Positions 30,734 to 34,115 of a stretch of DNA of 34,115 nucleotides are shown here, one piece after another; within the stretch, counting starts at the first letter, position 1, and every line of letters begins with the position of its first letter. The position numbers and the translations under genes were made by a program. Below the pieces are notes generated by a model, which was given only the letters and a program-made list of their open reading frames with translations, was not told where the DNA came from and did not search any database. Location of the stretch: NCBI RefSeq assembly GCF_001273955.1, contig NZ_LIGI01000001.1, positions 791,718 to 825,832 on the forward strand, in the 5' to 3' direction. This DNA comes from Bacillus sp. FJAT-27245 (GTDB taxonomy: Bacteria > Bacillota > Bacilli > Bacillales > Cytobacillaceae).

Positions 30734-31666
30734 ATGGGGCATCATCATCATCATTCCCATTCACATGGCCATGGCCACGGCCATCACCACCATACAGGCA
30801 ACAAAAAGGCGCTGCTTTGGGCATTTGTGCTAATCGCTTCGTTTATGTTCGTGGAAGTGGCGGGCGGCCTGATCACGAACAGCCTGGCGCTGCTTTCGGA
30901 TGCCGGCCATATGCTTAGCGATGCGGCCGCCTTGGGGCTAAGCTATTTTGCGATTAAGCTTGGGGAACGGAAATCCACCCCTGGGAAAACCTTTGGCTAC
31001 AAGCGATTTGAAATTATTGCGGCAGCCTTGAATGGCCTTACGTTGATGGCCATTTCAATCTATATTTTCATTGAGGCATTTCAAAGGTTCAGGAACCCGC
31101 CCGAGGTACAGAGCCTTGGGATGCTGACAATTTCTGCTATTGGGCTACTTGTGAACATTGCAGCCGCCTTTATCCTGATGAGAGGCGATAAAGACGGTAA
31201 CCTCAATGTTAGGAGCGCGTTCCTCCATGTTTTAGGCGACATGCTCGGCTCGGCTGGTGCCATCGTTGCCGCTTTATTGATTTTCTTCTTTGATTGGGGC
31301 GTGGCGGACCCGATTGCGAGTGTCGCCGTCGCGGTATTGATTATCATCTCCGGCTGGAGGGTGACGAAGGAATCCTTCCATATTCTGATGGAGGGTGCTC
31401 CACACCATATTGATACGGGAAAACTGCGTGCTGCTTTATCGAATATCCGATGTGTAAACGATGTCCATGACCTCCATATTTGGTCAGTAACGAGCGGGAT
31501 GCCGATGCTGAGCTGCCATATCGCAATTTCCTGTGAGGGGGATCATGATTCTATCCTTCACGAAGCCCAAAGCCTTCTTCACGACCAGTTTGGCATCGAC
31601 CATAGTACAATTCAGGTTGAAAGGGAAGTTGAGGGCTGTCCGAGCAGCCATGGAGTCTGCAATTAA
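30734..31666 (+). CDS. czcD: CzcD cation diffusion facilitator (Zn/Cd/Co export)
   Basis: A 310-residue proton-coupled metal exporter. The first 20 residues hold 13 His (a natural histidine tail likely to collect Zn). The TM2 metal site is SDAGHMLSDAAALG (HxxxD, the Zn/Cd type) and the TM5 partner is in AFLHVLGDMLGSAGA (HxxxD). The cytoplasmic domain ends in VNDVHDLHIWSVTSGMPMLSCHI and a Cys-bearing tail (GCPSSHGVCN). The ribosome site TTGGGAGG precedes the ATG. It is the last gene of the cad operon, and matches B. subtilis CzcD in length. Confidence 0.95.
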   Translation: MGHHHHHSHSHGHGHGHHHHTGNKKALLWAFVLIASFMFVEVAGGLITNSLALLSDAGHMLSDAAALGLSYFAIKLGERKSTPGKTFGYKRFEIIAAALNGLTLMAISIYIFIEAFQRFRNPPEVQSLGMLTISAIGLLVNIAAAFILMRGDKDGNLNVRSAFLHVLGDMLGSAGAIVAALLIFFFDWGVADPIASVAVAVLIIISGWRVTKESFHILMEGAPHHIDTGKLRAALSNIRCVNDVHDLHIWSVTSGMPMLSCHIAISCEGDHDSILHEAQSLLHDQFGIDHSTIQVEREVEGCPSSHGVCN

Positions 31667-31685
31667 AAGATTTACTGTGCGGAGG

Positions 31686-31717
31686 CGCCGTGTTTTGTAA
31701 AACACGGCGTTTTTTTG
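31686..31717 (+). terminator. Intrinsic terminator of the cad operon
   Basis: CGCCGTGTTTT pairs with AAAACACGGCG around a tight centre, then TTTTTTT. Confidence 0.95.
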
Positions 31718-32362
31718 TGTGCGAAAAAGACACCTTCGTTTGCTATCCAAATTTCCGCTTCATTTGGACACTGAATCTGGGGAATCTCCATTCGCTTTCC
31801 AAATCCTTGATTTATTTGGTCAACAGGTGGCCTCCAGTGAAGTGGAACGAGTAATTGAATGGTACAATCCGGCACTTTGTGATTAAATTTCACAACTTGG
31901 GGAAGTTAATATGGAAAAGCTGGCCTGGTTCAGTTTTATTTTTCCATCCAGTACATACTCACAGAGACGGAGCGCAAAATCCAAAAGTTAACCTTGCTGT
32001 TGTTCAGGAGTAATGGACTGTTCCTTTTGCCGCAGGGTAATTAACAAAAATAATGGCTTTAACGCATGCTACCGGCGGCTGGTTTCCCCATTTTGGGTCA
32101 GCAGCAATAAGAAGCGTTTAGTTAGACATGGGATTAATAAAGAGGTAAAGTATTTACAGATTAAAAGAACGAACGGGGATAACCCACTGAATAAAAAGTA
32201 ACCTTCCATTAGCAGGGGGCTTCCCCGCTGATGGTTAGCTGAACCAATCGGACCTTTTACAAGCAATTGATTCCTACCTATTTTCCTTGATTTCAACGGT
32301 ACCTTGAGGTGGGGGTCTTCCTGCCTGTTGAGAATGGATAAAGAGGGGAGCAGTCTAAAATT
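31718..32362. other. 645-bp intergenic region
   Basis: No credible gene. It holds two copies of TCCAAAT-N9-ATTTGG (31746-31768 and 31798-31819) and a strong hairpin at 32206-32234. Short ORFs here lack ribosome sites at proper spacing. Confidence 0.6.
32206..32234. other. Stable hairpin upstream of the STAS gene
   Basis: CCATTAGC-A-GGGG / CCCC-GCTGATGG with a 4-base loop, a T-G pair and one bulge. There is no T-run on the plus strand; on the minus strand a T5 begins 8 bases away. It may be a decayed terminator or RNA element. Confidence 0.45.
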
Positions 32363-33394
32363 ATGGAAAAATTAACTCCCAAGCAGGAAATCAATGTAGG
32401 CGGCCTGGACTTTAAATGGAATATTGGGAATGGCCAATTCTTATTTGAAGGAGAAGATGCTGTCCTTTTTTGGATTACTTCCGCAATGAGAACCTTTTTT
32501 GATACGATTGAAGAAGTTTCCGGAGAGGAAGCCGGTGCTCTTGTGCTTGAGACAACCGGATTTCGGCAGGGGTTGGTCGTAAGTGAGTATTTTGTGAAAA
32601 ATAAAGTTTCACCGGAGGAAGCTTCAAAAAGGATTCCTTATACATATGCTTCCGCAGGCTGGGGGAAAGCGGAAATCAAGCATCTGGATCTTGATGATAA
32701 AACACTTATAATTGAAATTAAGGACAGTTGGGAATATAAAATCAACAAGGTGCAAGGAAAAAACGCAAGCGGAAAATATTTGCCAGCCCATTATGCTGGA
32801 ATTTTTACCGGGCTATTGGGGACCAACATTTGGTACAGGGTAGTGAAGGACCAGATGGATGGAAACGAATGTACAGTTGTCGAATATTTCCCGTCGGAAA
32901 TCACGGTCTCAAGCAATATTCATCAGCTGGCGAGGAAAAAAGAGTCTGAAAAAATCCGGGAGCTGGAACTGCTCGTAGAGGAGAAAACGAAGGACCTTCA
33001 GGAGCTTGTAAAACAAATTTCGTCTCCAATCATTCCTGTCCTTGATGGCATTGTTGTTGTTCCGCTTATCGGAAAATACGATGAAAGCCGCGCCGAAGAC
33101 CTTCTTGTGAAAACACTTTTCAACCTGCCAAAATACAATGCTTCTTATCTGATTCTTGACCTTACAGGGCTCGATCATGACCATGATATGAGTGAATACG
33201 GATTTGAATTTATCCAGAAGCTTGGCTCGGCGGCATCTTTAATTGGGATTGAAACAATACTCGTTGGCATTTCTGCGGAGCTAGGGGCAATGGTAACCAA
33301 ATCGCAAATCAACCTGTCCAAATTCCAGTGCTTTCAAACGCTGCAGCACGGCATTTATTATGCGCTGTCTCAGAGCGGGAAGAGAATTATATAG
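32363..33394 (+). CDS. V4R-like sensor domain fused to STAS domain
   Basis: 343 residues. The N-terminal domain (about 20-190) resembles the 4-vinyl-reductase (V4R/XylR_N-like) ligand-binding fold: AMRTFFDTIEEVSGEEAGALVLE, YASAGWGKAEI, then SGKYLPAHYAGIFTGLLG. A predicted coiled coil (195-225, ELELLVEEKTKDLQELVK) links it to a C-terminal STAS domain (230-343) of the RsbR stressosome type (SPIIPVLDGIVVVPLIGKYD, LDLTG, LVGISAELG). The two usual phospho-Thr positions of RsbR appear to be Met here (DHDMSE and GAMVTK), by eye alignment. The site GAGGGGAG is 12 bases before the ATG, a little far. A ligand-sensing stressosome partner is likely by inference. Confidence 0.8.
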   Translation: MEKLTPKQEINVGGLDFKWNIGNGQFLFEGEDAVLFWITSAMRTFFDTIEEVSGEEAGALVLETTGFRQGLVVSEYFVKNKVSPEEASKRIPYTYASAGWGKAEIKHLDLDDKTLIIEIKDSWEYKINKVQGKNASGKYLPAHYAGIFTGLLGTNIWYRVVKDQMDGNECTVVEYFPSEITVSSNIHQLARKKESEKIRELELLVEEKTKDLQELVKQISSPIIPVLDGIVVVPLIGKYDESRAEDLLVKTLFNLPKYNASYLILDLTGLDHDHDMSEYGFEFIQKLGSAASLIGIETILVGISAELGAMVTKSQINLSKFQCFQTLQHGIYYALSQSGKRII

Positions 33395-33403
33395 GTGCCT
33401 ATT

Positions 33404-33439
33404 AAGCAATGCCAATTATAATAATGGTGTTGCTTTTTT
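33404..33439 (+). terminator. Intrinsic terminator of the V4R-STAS gene
   Basis: AAGCAATGCC pairs with GGTGTTGCTT, followed by TTTTT. Confidence 0.82.
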
Positions 33440-33449
33440 GTTGGCAAGC

Positions 33450-33473
33450 AAAAAAAAGGCCGTTTCCGGCCTT
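33450..33473 (-). terminator. Intrinsic terminator of the 64-residue gene
   Basis: AAAGGCCG / CGGCCTTT with a 4-base loop; the A-run gives the U-run on the minus strand. Confidence 0.88.
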
Positions 33474-33498
33474 TAATCATTGGATGGAATACTCCGTA

Positions 33499-33693
33499 TT
33501 ATTTCAACCTCGAAGTGGAGGAGTCTGTAAAGTTCAGCCGATATACCAACTCACTTAGTGCGATGGTTACCAGGTCACGCTCTGTATAGTCAAATGTATC
33601 CAGAGGAGAGATATGGTTTCGCTCAGCCAGCTTTTCTTTAATCTGCTGGCACATCCAAAGATGATAATCTGAAAGTTCTACCTGCTTAAACAA
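33499..33693 (-). CDS. Hypothetical 64-residue protein
   Basis: A soluble, acidic helical protein (FKQVELSDYHLWMCQQIKEK, then NHISPLDTFDYTERDLVTIALSELVYRLNF). A strong AAAGGAGGGA site is 7-9 bases before the TTG start, and a terminator follows. The family is not recognised. Confidence 0.7.
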   Translation of the reverse strand: MFKQVELSDYHLWMCQQIKEKLAERNHISPLDTFDYTERDLVTIALSELVYRLNFTDSSTSRLK

Positions 33694-33841
33694 TAATCAA
33701 TCCCTCCTTTCTGATACTTCCGGGGCAAATACCAGATTGGATTCCTGAGTGCCTTTTGATTGTATGAAATCCTATATGATTCATCTGTTTTCCAGCAACG
33801 GAAAATGGTTCAATTTCTCCCACCCTCATGGAAGTTTTCAT
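33686..33841 (-). CDS. Possible 51-residue ORF overlapping the 64-residue gene
   Basis: Runs KTSMRVGEIEPFSVAGKQMN to KEGLIIV and overlaps the next start by 8 bases, as in coupled gene pairs. Its own site (GGGGA, 10 bases upstream) is weak, so it may be fortuitous. Confidence 0.3.
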   Translation of the reverse strand: MKTSMRVGEIEPFSVAGKQMNHIGFHTIKRHSGIQSGICPGSIRKEGLIIV

Positions 33842-33997
33842 ATTAATTATTCCCCATAATAAAAGCCCAACAAACATTCAGAAGCCTTATAACGCTCATT
33901 TTTTAACAGGAAATAAAAGGGAATTATTGCGCTTTACTCAGATGACTTGGTTGGGTTAATAAAGCTTATGCGACATCGTGTGGCTTCCTAGTAAGTT

Positions 33998-34115
33998 TTA
34001 CCCCGGTTTTTTGACAGGTTCCTTATGTGAGACCAGCCCATCGCAATCCGTTATATAAAATTGGATTTTTGGCAGCTCCTTTAAATAATGGTCCTGGAGA
34101 AGCTGATAATAATTA
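33998..34115 (-). CDS. 3' end of an unidentified gene (partial)
   Basis: An open frame entering from the right edge and ending at TAA 33998-34000. It reads NYYQLLQDHYLKELPKIQFY, then ITDCDGLVSHKEPVKKPG. The residue mix looks like protein, but only 38 codons are visible and no start lies in the window. Confidence 0.35.
   Translation of the reverse strand, partial: NYYQLLQDHYLKELPKIQFYITDCDGLVSHKEPVKKPG

Noticed and set aside
32013-32201. 62-residue Cys-containing ORF in the gap before the STAS gene
   Set aside because: The AGGAG is too close to the ATG, no family is recognised and the residue mix is not convincing.

Overview
The window looks like a chromosomal stretch of a spore-forming Bacillaceae (Bacillus/Mesobacillus-type Firmicute). 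This rests on AGGAGG-type ribosome sites before almost every gene, frequent TTG starts, sigma-A promoters with 17-bp spacers, a full spoVR gene beside yhdB and yhdC homologues, and B. subtilis-like stress and metal modules. No tRNA, rRNA, CRISPR array, transposase or prophage gene was seen.

Layout. 1-5 kb: NarL-type response regulator, yhdB, yhdC, a 14-TM DHA2 drug antiporter and spoVR. 5-7.2 kb: an arsRBC arsenic operon. 7.4-8.5 kb: an AI-2E-family permease, then a structured intergenic repeat. 8.9-12.1 kb: a quinone/electrophile detoxification cluster (mhqO-like dioxygenase, flavin reductase, mhqD-like hydrolase, WrbA-type quinone reductase) behind a sigma-A promoter overlapping an MhqR-like box. 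12.2-12.9 kb: rpiA. 13-14.7 kb (minus): a second ArsR operon with an ArsP/DUF318-type permease and two tiny Cys-bearing proteins, carrying four copies of one operator. 14.9-15.7 kb: an MneP-like Mn(II) exporter. 16-16.9 kb: a DUF2935 protein.

17-21.4 kb (minus): a class I ribonucleotide reductase operon (alpha, beta, flavodoxin). It sits behind a paired NrdR box and a cobalamin riboswitch that ends in a terminator, so it should be off when vitamin B12 is available. 21.5-25.6 kb: a methyltransferase, a SulP transporter with its own ArsR-type regulator, and cutC. 25.6-27.3 kb (minus): a small secreted protein and three low-complexity proteins sharing an SGNS-x-VDI motif. 27.5-31.7 kb: a cadC-cadA-methyltransferase-czcD cadmium/zinc resistance operon. 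32.4-34.1 kb: a V4R-like/STAS fusion and small unidentified ORFs.

The theme is metal and metalloid defence: two arsenic-type loci, Cd/Zn P-type ATPase, two CDF exporters, CutC, and four ArsR/SmtB regulators, three of them with CxC metal-binding motifs. The strongest anomaly is in cadA. The well-placed start, with a good ribosome site, leads into an N-terminal heavy-metal domain in which the first Cys of the CxxC motif is a TGA codon. The frame continues intact for the rest of the ATPase. This is either a single nonsense mutation or a candidate selenocysteine (UxxC) codon.
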